A DNA stretch of 6,301 bases from Pseudomonadota bacterium (GCA_009924885.1 RFQS01000134.1:1-6301); one strand, 5' to 3'; shown: positions 1 to 5,799, counted from the stretch's first letter. Made by a program: numbers and translations. The notes: generated by a model not told the origin, from the letters alone.

Positions 1-2707
1 GAAGTATTAGGTTAAAGATTAGAATTTGAAAAAATGGATCACGATTTTGTTTAAGTTCATCGAAGCGAAAACAAATAACGCGGTAAAGTTCTTTAAAGTC
101 TTTACTATCAAGCTTTTGATCGCCATTTAAGTCAAAGATACTTACTGATTCACTTTCATGATTAGGGTCAAATGCTTTAATAAAAGCAGTTTTAAAATCA
201 CTTAAAAGCCTTTCGGCTTTTAGTTTATCGAATTTATACCCTTTATCACATACACCAAATAAGTCTAGAGCTTCTTTGAGTTCACTTGAACCTCTGAGGA
301 AATCATTGATTAAGCTAATTTTTTGAAACCATTTCTGCTCAAGTATCTGATAATCAAGGTTTTCAAAAATATAACCTGTCCATTTATCGTGATTCGTCTC
401 TTGTACCACTTTTTGTAGTTGATCACCTATCTGTAAAAGTCTTTGAGATTGTTCTTTTAAAAAATGAACGTCTTTATCTTTAAGCTTATTTAAATTATGA
501 TAAAGTCCACTGCGAACTCCCCACATTGAATAATACTGTTGTCTAGATAACCTATGTGCTCCAGAATTTTCAGCAGATAAGGATTCTTGTCGTTTACAGT
601 TGCTGATGTTTAAATATAAGGTCTCTATGAGTGAACCTAAATTATCCATCGCTTGAATATCATTAAAACTGCCGCCCCGAGCGAGAATCGCAAAAATATT
701 ACTTTCATTTTTAAAATTCTCAAAAAAACTTTTTTCTATGGCGTGTAAATGATTCTCTTCTCCCACTTTGTTAAAAGAACTCAGCGTTTGGACTAATTGG
801 TATCTGCTTGAATTCAGCTTAGATAAGTGACTTAAGCTTAGTAGAGCTGTTTTTAAATTTAACCTATTCGTAATTAATAATTCTAGAAGTGAGTCATCGG
901 CTTTAGTAAAGCTTTCTGTGAGTTTTTGAGCCCAAGTAAGATATCGATATTTTTGAAACGCCTCTATTTGTTTTAGAGGCTTACTTGCTAGTTTGAAAAA
1001 TTCATCATGATAGAAAAATTTCTCTTTAGTAACTTTTTGATAGAGATTCTGTGAGTTTAGTCGATGTGATAAGAAGTAAATTTTCACTACTATTTCTCTA
1101 AGCTTTACCAGAGCGGTACTTGTACCAGAATTTTGTTCGTGTTGAATGAAAAATTCTATTAATTGATCAATTGATTGCGAATCTTGCTTTGTTTTTTGTT
1201 CAAAGTGTTTTCTAAAAGCTGTAATCATAAGCTTTTCACAGCCTTGCATCTCAAATATATTTTCAAGAAAGTTTTGCTCAAAGATTAATTCATGGTTTTT
1301 TATTGAGCTATTTTCTTGCTTGCTTAAGCTCAGTGGTCTATCAATGCTATTTAAATATACGGCGATATACTGTTTTAATTTTACGGCTTCGATTTCAGCT
1401 TCTAAGTTTAAAAAAGAGCTTGATACTTTATCAAAGCTAATCTGCATATCCATTTTGGTAACTTGAAGGGTTAATTTTTCTAGCTCTTCTAGATATGAAC
1501 TGCTAATCCCGATGTTCTGTAACGCTTCTTTGACGGTGGCAGTGTCTATATTCTTACTGAGTGAACCAGAACCCTTGTGCAGTAAAACTAAAATCCTAAT
1601 TAATTCACTTTCATCAATAGTAGAATTTCTGTCGAAATTAATAAATCTTTCTATAAGCTTTTGCTTGTTACTTACTTTACGTAAGGCTTTGGGGTATTTA
1701 GCGTTTTTGTCATTATACAGAGCGGTAATATTTTCTATGCTTTTAGTTTCAAGGAAATCTATGCGAATTTCAGTAAGGAAATTCTCTGGGTTTTCACGAT
1801 GTAAGGGGTGATTCTGAGAAGGTTTCCCATTTTTAAACCAAGTGTTTGCTTGTTCGATATCTAGTATTAATTTAGACTGTGTGACTTGATGTATTTCTTC
1901 TATATATTTTTTAGCGAGCCTGCCAGCTTCTGCTTGAGCACTGTAAAGCTGTACCTGAAAGGAATCTACGCCAAATTCTTGAATGGCTTTAGTGAGCATT
2001 CTGTTTAAGCGTATCTGTGATTCGAAGACCTTTTGGTATAAATTTATATGTTCTACGTTCATGCCCTCCTTTATTAAAGTAATGATTTTTTTGACTCTAT
2101 AAAGTTCTAGAGCTGAGTTATTAGTCTCAGAGAAAGCTGCTCCGATAAACCCACCTTCGACATAGAGATTACCAGGCATATGTTCTTTTGAGTTTTGAAA
2201 GTTTAATAAGATGTTTTCTATCGCAGGTCTCAGATCCTGTAAGGTTTTCACTAAAATGGGTTTTTCTGAACTAGGTAACTGATAATAGATATAACTCACA
2301 TCCGAATTTTCAAGAAAACTTCTTTGCTCTAGTAGTAAGTGTTTTGAGCTAGAACATACATCTAGCTGTGTTCTAACTTTTTTAAGAAAATTATCATAGT
2401 CATCAAAGGATTCAAACTCTGTGCCAAGTTTTCTTAGGGCTTCATTATGTATAACCAATGCTGCTGCTGGATGTAGTGGGATATGCATTATATGCGGGGC
2501 TTCTGGCGTGTGCGTCGCATACCACTCACGAAGCTGAATGTAGACTTTTTCTATATGTTTTAGTGAATATTCGATAAAATCTAAAATTGATTTTACTAGT
2601 TCATCTACAGAATCTAGAGTGGAAATATCTTCTGCCTGAAACTCTTTAATCGAAAAATCAAATAAATTACCGATGAGATGATTAATCTTTTTATTAGCTC
2701 CAAACAT
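1..2707 (-). CDS. Giant uncharacterised protein with EF-hand-like loops, C-terminus beyond window
   Basis: I do not recognise this protein. The minus strand is open without a stop from an ATG at 2707 to the window edge (902 codons). The chosen ATG has AGAGG nine bases upstream; an in-frame ATG at 2713 is possible but lies too close to that site. The start overlaps the end of the FliJ-like gene by 14 bases, so the two are very likely co-transcribed and translationally coupled. The protein is largely helical, rich in Leu, Lys, Glu and Ser, with no signal peptide and no membrane segment, so it looks cytoplasmic or exported by a leaderless route. Residues 859-870 form an EF-hand-like loop (DLNGDQKLDSKD: D1, N3, D5, D9, D12). 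Residues 359-369 (DRNSTIDESEL) look like an EF-hand loop lacking two positions. The position after fliJ is often that of a hook-length or motility gene, but I see no FliK-like features. That the frame is a gene is nearly certain; its function is unknown. Confidence 0.9.
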   Translation of the reverse strand, partial: MFGANKKINHLIGNLFDFSIKEFQAEDISTLDSVDELVKSILDFIEYSLKHIEKVYIQLREWYATHTPEAPHIMHIPLHPAAALVIHNEALRKLGTEFESFDDYDNFLKKVRTQLDVCSSSKHLLLEQRSFLENSDVSYIYYQLPSSEKPILVKTLQDLRPAIENILLNFQNSKEHMPGNLYVEGGFIGAAFSETNNSALELYRVKKIITLIKEGMNVEHINLYQKVFESQIRLNRMLTKAIQEFGVDSFQVQLYSAQAEAGRLAKKYIEEIHQVTQSKLILDIEQANTWFKNGKPSQNHPLHRENPENFLTEIRIDFLETKSIENITALYNDKNAKYPKALRKVSNKQKLIERFINFDRNSTIDESELIRILVLLHKGSGSLSKNIDTATVKEALQNIGISSSYLEELEKLTLQVTKMDMQISFDKVSSSFLNLEAEIEAVKLKQYIAVYLNSIDRPLSLSKQENSSIKNHELIFEQNFLENIFEMQGCEKLMITAFRKHFEQKTKQDSQSIDQLIEFFIQHEQNSGTSTALVKLREIVVKIYFLSHRLNSQNLYQKVTKEKFFYHDEFFKLASKPLKQIEAFQKYRYLTWAQKLTESFTKADDSLLELLITNRLNLKTALLSLSHLSKLNSSRYQLVQTLSSFNKVGEENHLHAIEKSFFENFKNESNIFAILARGGSFNDIQAMDNLGSLIETLYLNISNCKRQESLSAENSGAHRLSRQQYYSMWGVRSGLYHNLNKLKDKDVHFLKEQSQRLLQIGDQLQKVVQETNHDKWTGYIFENLDYQILEQKWFQKISLINDFLRGSSELKEALDLFGVCDKGYKFDKLKAERLLSDFKTAFIKAFDPNHESESVSIFDLNGDQKLDSKDFKELYRVICFRFDELKQNRDPFFQILIFNLIL
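98..133 (-). other. EF-hand/dockerin-like calcium loop in the giant protein
   Basis: Residues 859-870 read DLNGDQKLDSKD followed by Phe. Acidic or amide side chains fall at loop positions 1, 3, 5, 9 and 12, a hydrophobic Leu at position 8, and a helix-like segment follows (FKELYRVI). This fits an EF-hand or dockerin-type calcium loop. Position 6 is Gln instead of the usual Gly and position 12 is Asp instead of Glu, so affinity may be low. Calcium binding is inferred from the pattern only. Confidence 0.6.
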
Positions 2708-3158
2708 CTTCATCCGCCTCTTGCTGTGCTTTAACCATGTCACTTGCAAATTTCAACGCTACTTTTTCATCTGTCTCTAGCTGTTCTTTACGATTTTCTT
2801 CTCGATAATATTCTTCTGACTGTCTTTCTCTAAGCTTTTTTAGTGTTTCCACCTTCATTCTCATCTCGAAAAGCTCTATCTGTTTGGCTTTTAAATTCTC
2901 TCTTAATTTAGCTAATTTTTCATGTAATTTTTCAAATTCTTTTTCAAGCTTTTTTAAAATACGTAAATGCCCTTCTGCATATTGATAATTAGTTTCCATC
3001 ATCTCATCTTGAGTACTTTTAATTTCTACGTATTTAACTTTAATATCAAGTTTAGTTGCTTCAATATCTTTTTCAATAAGCTTAATTTCACCGATAAGCT
3101 CTTGAACTGCATCTTCACGCATTTTAAGAATCTTGGTTAATTTAAATTTAAATACCAT
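2694..3158 (-). CDS. fliJ: FliJ-like flagellar/type III export coiled-coil protein
   Basis: This 154-residue protein fits the FliJ family in length (usually about 145-155), in its opening MVFKFKLTKILKMRED (compare the family's Phe-x-Phe-x-Leu-x-x-Leu-x-x-x-Arg-Glu start) and in its C-terminal block at residues 103-136 (VETLKKLRERQSEEYY, then REENRKEQLETDEKVALKF). FliJ is a soluble antiparallel coiled coil. It inserts into the FliI ATPase ring, contacts the export gate FlhA and helps recycle export chaperones; YscO plays this part in injectisomes. Nearly the whole sequence here is charged heptad-like helix, with no cysteine or signal peptide. The ATG has no Shine-Dalgarno sequence upstream, but a later start would remove the conserved N-terminus. 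fliJ normally follows fliI; here the upstream side is a divergent spacer and an unrelated gene, so this copy is detached from the usual operon. It could be a FliJ/YscO paralogue serving the giant protein encoded downstream. Confidence 0.8.
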   Translation of the reverse strand: MVFKFKLTKILKMREDAVQELIGEIKLIEKDIEATKLDIKVKYVEIKSTQDEMMETNYQYAEGHLRILKKLEKEFEKLHEKLAKLRENLKAKQIELFEMRMKVETLKKLRERQSEEYYREENRKEQLETDEKVALKFASDMVKAQQEADEDVWS

Positions 3159-3163
3159 GTATT

Positions 3164-3247
3164 ATGAAATACTCGCTGATCTTCAATTTCGTATTTAGGG
3201 GCTGCTCGCAGACGAAGGACCGCTTTAATAATTTGCCCAGATTTTAG
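3164..3247 (+). CDS. Possible 27-codon small ORF or remnant
   Basis: An ATG at 3164 opens 27 codons (MKYSLIFNFVFRGCSQTKDR then FNNLPRF) ending in TAG. I see no ribosome binding site upstream, and the codon for Met 1 lies inside the small hairpin next to the fliJ start. Its base composition is richer in G+C than any neighbouring gene. An 8-bp hairpin with flanking A and T tracts follows 21 bases after the stop. It could be a small peptide gene, a fragment of an inserted element, or chance. I recognise no family. Confidence 0.15.
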   Translation: MKYSLIFNFVFRGCSQTKDRFNNLPRF

Positions 3248-3268
3248 AGATGAATCTTAAGGTCCACT

Positions 3269-3294
3269 GAAAAATGATTAGAGTAGCATTTTTC
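3269..3294. terminator. Candidate hairpin terminator in the divergent spacer
   Basis: GAAAAATG (3269-3276) and CATTTTTC (3287-3294) are perfect inverted repeats around a 10-base loop. Each arm carries a run of five A or five T, as in bidirectional rho-independent terminators, although the stem has only two G-C pairs and is weak. Sitting between two divergent genes it has no obvious gene to terminate, unless the 3164-3268 segment is transcribed or it insulates the two promoters. Confidence 0.35.
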
Positions 3295-3350
3295 TGAAAT
3301 AGAGGATTTATTGTCAATATTTATTAAAAATAAGCTTTATAACTGTAGAT

Positions 3351-3357
3351 TAGGTGA
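3351..3357 (+). promoter_or_regulatory. Ribosome binding site of the 385-aa gene
   Basis: TAGGTGA lies seven bases before the ATG at 3364 and matches the anti-Shine-Dalgarno region over AGGTGA. It supports the chosen start and contrasts with the divergent fliJ-like gene, which has no such site. Confidence 0.7.
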
Positions 3358-3363
3358 GATAAT

Positions 3364-4521
3364 ATGGCATTAACTACATTAGAGAAAACTGATACTGCTG
3401 CCCAGGTTATTAGTGAATTTTCTAAAAAAAATGATACTGGCATTGGGCAAGTTTTAAAAGATACTGAAACCTCAGCGATTACGGCGAGAATTACTACTCC
3501 TCCAGATAAAGCGAAGTTAGATACTTATGTAGCAAGCATCGAAGAAGATTCTAAAGATCTTAGTGCTGAACAGAAAAATGCGATATGGCAGTCTGCTGTT
3601 ATTCGCGAAGAAGCTGTTAAGCAGCTTAAACCAGAGAATGCTAAAGTTCAAGCTTCGGTTAAGGCTGATAGAGAAACAGTTGTAACTGAAGGAGAAGGTA
3701 AAGTCGCAGATCCAGATAAGCATATAGAAAATACGGATGCTGCTCGTGGTGAGCTACATACATATATTCGAGATTTAGAGGCTAAAAAGCTTACGGGTAA
3801 AGCTTCGCCCGAAGAGATCGCAGAAATGAAATTGCTTAAAGAAGAAAGAGATAAGGCAGATACTAGTAAGGCCTTCATCTCTAGTAACGGTGCTGCGATA
3901 AGGATTAACGGCAGTGCGATAACGGAACTAACTGCTAATGATACGGCTGATGAGAAATTAGATGGTAATTATCATGGTGTATACGATGATCAGGCAGCGG
4001 CTTATAGAGATTTTTCTAAGAGATGGAAAGCCTCCACTAATCAGGATTTTGCATTAAAAGAAAATCAGAGGCTAATTATGTATCGTCGTGGAGATTTATT
4101 GGCTTATAGATTAGTGGAATCATCAGTCCCAAGTGGTTCTGGTCAGCGTATTACGACTATTTCTGATGAAATTACTTTCGGTCCAAATAAAGAAATTCAA
4201 ACCGATGCGAAGCAGAATGAGAAAGAATATACTGAAAGTACAATAAACAGGCAGGGAGATTCACAGTTTAAAGATTTACCGAGAAATGGTGAATATCAAG
4301 AGCCGAAAATAGGTTTCGTCGCTTATGGTCAGCCAACTGATGCGACTAAGCTAGAAGCTAATTTACCAGCACAGGATGCAAATAAAAAATCAGAGAGATA
4401 TTTAGTAGATTTTTCTATTGCAGAGCAAAGAGAGAACTGGTTTAAAATTCTTTTAGGAACGGCTTCTGAGGATAAAGATTCAGATGCTGACGGTGTGCCA
4501 GATGTTCTGGAATTAAGTTAG
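3364..4521 (+). CDS. Uncharacterised cysteine-free protein with C-terminal calcium-type loop
   Basis: I recognise no family for this 385-residue protein. The start is supported by AGGTGA seven bases upstream. It has no signal peptide, no membrane segment and no cysteine. The N-terminal half (about 1-170) is charged, Ala/Lys/Glu/Asp-rich and mostly helical. Residues about 170-365 have more aromatic, Gly and beta-prone stretches (for example RLIMYRRGDLLAYRLVESSV at 236-255 and KIGFVAYGQP at 315-324). The last 14 residues include DSDADGVPDVLE (372-383), a perfect loop with acidic residues at positions 1, 3, 5, 9 and 12 and Gly at 6, as in thrombospondin type 3 repeats and EF-hands. A Ser/Thr/Ala-rich, hydrophilic N-terminus, lack of cysteine and position divergent from a fliJ-like gene would fit a protein exported by a flagellar or type III apparatus; this is inference. 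It probably forms a single-gene transcript. Confidence 0.88.
   Translation: MALTTLEKTDTAAQVISEFSKKNDTGIGQVLKDTETSAITARITTPPDKAKLDTYVASIEEDSKDLSAEQKNAIWQSAVIREEAVKQLKPENAKVQASVKADRETVVTEGEGKVADPDKHIENTDAARGELHTYIRDLEAKKLTGKASPEEIAEMKLLKEERDKADTSKAFISSNGAAIRINGSAITELTANDTADEKLDGNYHGVYDDQAAAYRDFSKRWKASTNQDFALKENQRLIMYRRGDLLAYRLVESSVPSGSGQRITTISDEITFGPNKEIQTDAKQNEKEYTESTINRQGDSQFKDLPRNGEYQEPKIGFVAYGQPTDATKLEANLPAQDANKKSERYLVDFSIAEQRENWFKILLGTASEDKDSDADGVPDVLELS
4477..4512 (+). other. C-terminal thrombospondin-3/EF-hand-type calcium loop
   Basis: Residues 372-383 read DSDADGVPDVLE, with Asp at positions 1, 3, 5 and 9, Gly at 6 and Glu at 12. The DxDxDGxPDxxE pattern is the usual form of bacterial thrombospondin type 3-like repeats on secreted or surface proteins. 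Only one copy is present, two residues before the stop, where such loops usually occur in tandem. Confidence 0.75.
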
Positions 4522-4612
4522 TAGAGCTTGCGTTAAAATATAGAAATTTAAGTTAGAGACCTATAAAAATTTAGAAATATAACTTTAAAGGCTACAAATT
4601 AGCTGAAATATG
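4522..4612. other. Convergent intergenic spacer
   Basis: This short A+T-rich spacer lies between the end of the 385-aa gene and the leftward small genes. The 9-mer TTAAGTTAG occurs at 4513-4521 (covering the stop codon) and again at 4548-4556. TAGAAAT recurs at 4541 and about 30 bases further on. I see no gene in it. Confidence 0.5.
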
Positions 4613-4619
4613 CTAATTT
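4596..4619. terminator. Candidate bidirectional terminator
   Basis: AAATTAGC (4596-4603) and GCTAATTT (4612-4619) form a perfect 8-bp inverted repeat with an 8-base loop. The arms begin with AAA and end with TTT, so the element works similarly on either strand. It sits where the rightward 385-aa gene and the leftward small genes converge, and its right arm contains the stop codon of the possible 64-codon gene. The stem has only two G-C pairs, so termination may be leaky. Confidence 0.5.
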
Positions 4620-4807
4620 CTTGGATAGCTTAGTGGTGTTGGCGTTGAGCTTACTGTCGTGGGTGGCTGTGTAGCTCTTTTAATCTGGCAGGCAGTCATT
4701 CCAGCAAAAGGATTAACTCCACCGATATTAGAATATTCTTCACGAATCATCATAAAGAATATTCTAGCTTTTAAAACCAGTTCATGTAAACTTGTTTTCA
4801 GAATCAC
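4613..4807 (-). CDS. Possible 64-codon protein with non-ATG start
   Basis: The open frame runs from a GTG at 4807 to a TAG at 4613. It has a helical N-terminal part, the segment GGVNPFAGMTACQIKRA and a Pro/Thr/Ser tail (TQPPTTVSSTPTPLSYPRN). It follows the 180-aa gene by 25 bases on the same strand and so may be the last gene of that operon. The GTG lies inside a strong Shine-Dalgarno-like GAGGTGAT, so if the gene is real the more likely start is CTG (4801-4799), five bases after GAGG. The first in-frame ATG (4753) has no ribosome binding site. The opposite strand is also open here (4659-4862), but that frame gives a hydrophobic, poorly protein-like product. I recognise no family. A motif shared with the 5770-5892 frame is the main sign that this is real. 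Confidence 0.4.
   Translation of the reverse strand: MILKTSLHELVLKARIFFMMIREEYSNIGGVNPFAGMTACQIKRATQPPTTVSSTPTPLSYPRN
4729..4766. repeat. 12-bp perfect inverted repeat made of two AGAATATTCT palindromes
   Basis: TAGAATATTCTT (4729-4740) and AAGAATATTCTA (4755-4766) are exact reverse complements around a 14-base loop. Each arm also contains the 10-bp palindrome AGAATATTCT (4730-4739 and 4756-4765), centred 26 bases apart. It may be an RNA hairpin, a pair of operator-like sites, or both. It lies inside the possible 64-codon gene. Confidence 0.6.
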
Positions 4808-4810
4808 CTC
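4803..4810 (-). promoter_or_regulatory. Strong Shine-Dalgarno-like site without an ATG
   Basis: On the minus strand GAGGTGAT matches eight bases of the anti-Shine-Dalgarno complement, the best such match noticed in the window. No ATG lies at the usual distance on this strand; the only start-like codon within range is CTG at 4801-4799. It supports translation of the 4613-4807 frame from an unusual start. Confidence 0.45.
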
Positions 4811-4832
4811 TTTAATAAAGAGTCTAAAGATT

Positions 4833-5375
4833 TTATGGTTGATTTTTAGGAGCTGTTATTGATTTTTCTGGCACGGTAGTATTAATACTTTGTATGATTG
4901 TTGGAATCATTACTATCAAGAATGGTACTAATATGGCAGCTATTAAATAAGCAAATATATTTGCTTTAAAATCTGATAGCTTCTTGTCAATATTTGTTTC
5001 TAAATGAGCTATCTTACTGTCTATGCCAGTTTCTAAATGAGCTATTTTATCCCCAATCTTATCCATTGCATTGGAGATTATAAGCTCTAGTTTCTCTTGT
5101 GAATGCTCAACCTTTTGGTTAATTAAATCAAGCTTAGAGTCTATCTCAGTGCTAGAGTAAGTAGTTTGATTTATGCTCATATGTTGTGACTTCTCTAAAG
5201 TAATTATACCCTTGTCAGTTAAAATGGAATTATCGTTTAAGGACATTGTAATACTATTACCTGTTGTTATATTTCCTGTAGTTTGGTGGATTGTTTCAGA
5301 TTTACAGGTTCTGCTGTCTTTATAACTAGACAGTGCAGTAACAGAAGCTATGAGTTCTTTACCGTGACCATCCAT
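4833..5375 (-). CDS. Coiled-coil protein with C-terminal membrane anchor
   Basis: I recognise no family by name. The 180-residue protein has a polar, Thr/Ser-rich N-terminal half (1-76), a coiled coil (about 77-139), one hydrophobic segment (about 140-161, IFAYLIAAILVPFLIVMI) and a short Pro-rich tail. The coiled coil includes three consecutive 11-residue units at 107-139 (IGDKIAHLETG, IDSKIAHLETN, IDKKLSDFKAN), a hendecad repeat expected to give a nearly straight helical bundle. The layout, helix then C-terminal anchor, resembles phage XhlA-like and DUF1640-like proteins, but I cannot claim homology. The N-terminus would lie in the cytoplasm if it behaves as a tail-anchored protein. The ATG follows the stop of the 100-aa gene by 12 bases, with AGG eleven bases upstream, so the pair is an operon. 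Confidence 0.8.
   Translation of the reverse strand: MDGHGKELIASVTALSSYKDSRTCKSETIHQTTGNITTGNSITMSLNDNSILTDKGIITLEKSQHMSINQTTYSSTEIDSKLDLINQKVEHSQEKLELIISNAMDKIGDKIAHLETGIDSKIAHLETNIDKKLSDFKANIFAYLIAAILVPFLIVMIPTIIQSINTTVPEKSITAPKNQP
4996..5045 (-). repeat. 33-bp tandem duplication encoding the 11-residue coiled-coil unit
   Basis: GTTTCTAAATGAGCTAT occurs exactly at 4996-5012 and 5029-5045, and the match extends to 20 of 21 bases. The period is 33 bases, so one 11-residue unit (IAHLET plus flanks) appears to have been copied in frame recently. It suggests the coiled-coil length can change by whole units. Confidence 0.75.
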
Positions 5376-5387
5376 GAGTTTAGTTAC

Positions 5388-5690
5388 CTAATTAATTTCA
5401 ACACCTAACTGCTTTAATTGTTTATACAATTCCAATAGAGTATTTTTAGTAACAAATACTCTAGAGAAAGGAACAATTTCATTAGACCGAAAATCAAAAC
5501 TAACTTGTTCTCCCTCTTTAAGCTCTTCCCCATCTGTCTTGAACATCATGGGTATTATACATAGATTTTCTAGTATAAAATTATCCTCAGCTAATTTTGT
5601 TACATTTATGTGCGTGGCGTGATTAACAGGTAAATGAGGCAGCTTTGCGACAGAATTACCATCTTTACTTGTGAAAACAGATTCTCCCAT
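5388..5690 (-). CDS. Uncharacterised 100-residue protein
   Basis: This small protein has no signal peptide or membrane segment and one cysteine (44). After a loose N-terminus it reads as alternating strands: NHATHINVTKL (23-33), NFILENLCIIPMMF (37-50), QVSFDFRSNEIVPFSRVFV (62-80), then a final helix NTLLELYKQLKQLGVEI (83-99). The order of an Asn-His-rich strand, a strand ending in Ile-Pro, an SRVFVT strand and a closing helix is loosely like DUF3467-type proteins; I offer this only as a lead. It lies 12 bases before the 180-aa gene on the same strand and is probably translated from the same mRNA, so the two may act together. The ribosome binding site is weak. Among poor promoter matches upstream, TATGAT (5705-5710 read on the minus strand) is the best -10 but lies only 14 bases from the ATG. 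Confidence 0.75.
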   Translation of the reverse strand: MGESVFTSKDGNSVAKLPHLPVNHATHINVTKLAEDNFILENLCIIPMMFKTDGEELKEGEQVSFDFRSNEIVPFSRVFVTKNTLLELYKQLKQLGVEIN

Positions 5691-5765
5691 ACATCTTAAA
5701 CTCTATCATAGACAGATTAATTATTTTATGTACATCAAGGGATGATTCCGAAATATTTTCGCTTA

Positions 5766-5799
5766 ACTTCTATCTACCCTTAGCCTGTGCGATAGAAGT
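5766..5799. repeat. 9-bp inverted repeat
   Basis: ACTTCTATC (5766-5774) and GATAGAAGT (5791-5799) are exact reverse complements around a 16-base loop. The left arm overlaps the TAG of the 40-codon frame. No T tract follows on either strand, so it does not look like a standard terminator. Confidence 0.4.

Larger units (their letters stand above)
3159..3363. other. Divergent intergenic region with G+C-rich pocket
   Basis: This 205-base spacer lies between the divergent fliJ-like gene and the 385-aa gene. It should hold both promoters, but I find no convincing -35/-10 pair for either strand: TTGTCA at 3311-3316 and TATAAC at 3338-3343 are 21 bases apart, which is too far. Positions 3194-3223 have 19 G or C in 30, far above the surroundings. 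The part nearest fliJ carries a 5-bp hairpin (GTATT, 4-base loop, AATAC, 3159-3172). The middle carries an 8-bp hairpin (3269-3294). A 27-codon plus-strand frame (3164-3247) and an overlapping minus-strand frame without a start codon cross the G+C-rich part. Confidence 0.6.

Noticed and set aside
1512..1811. 99-codon plus-strand open frame, hydrophobic and Ser/Leu-rich
   Set aside because: It lies wholly inside the 902-codon minus-strand gene and reads like the antisense of that helical protein; no ribosome binding site.
3312..3317. Perfect TTGACA on the minus strand as the -35 of the fliJ-like gene
   Set aside because: No -10 element is found 16-18 bases downstream.
3311..3343. TTGTCA ... 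TATAAC as a promoter for the 385-aa gene
   Set aside because: The spacing is 21 bases, too long for a standard sigma-70 promoter, and no alternative pair was better.
3517..3878. Two minus-strand open frames (68 and 76 codons) within the 385-aa gene
   Set aside because: They are antisense to a well-supported gene with a good ribosome binding site, and their products are low-complexity Ser/Leu/Phe strings.
4513..4556. Direct repeat TTAAGTTAG at 4513 and 4548 as an attachment site or duplication
   Set aside because: Only nine bases of A+T-rich sequence, with no integrase or element between the copies; chance is likely.
4659..4862. 67-codon plus-strand open frame
   Set aside because: No ribosome binding site, overlaps the end of the 180-aa gene on the other strand, and the product looks like antisense translation.
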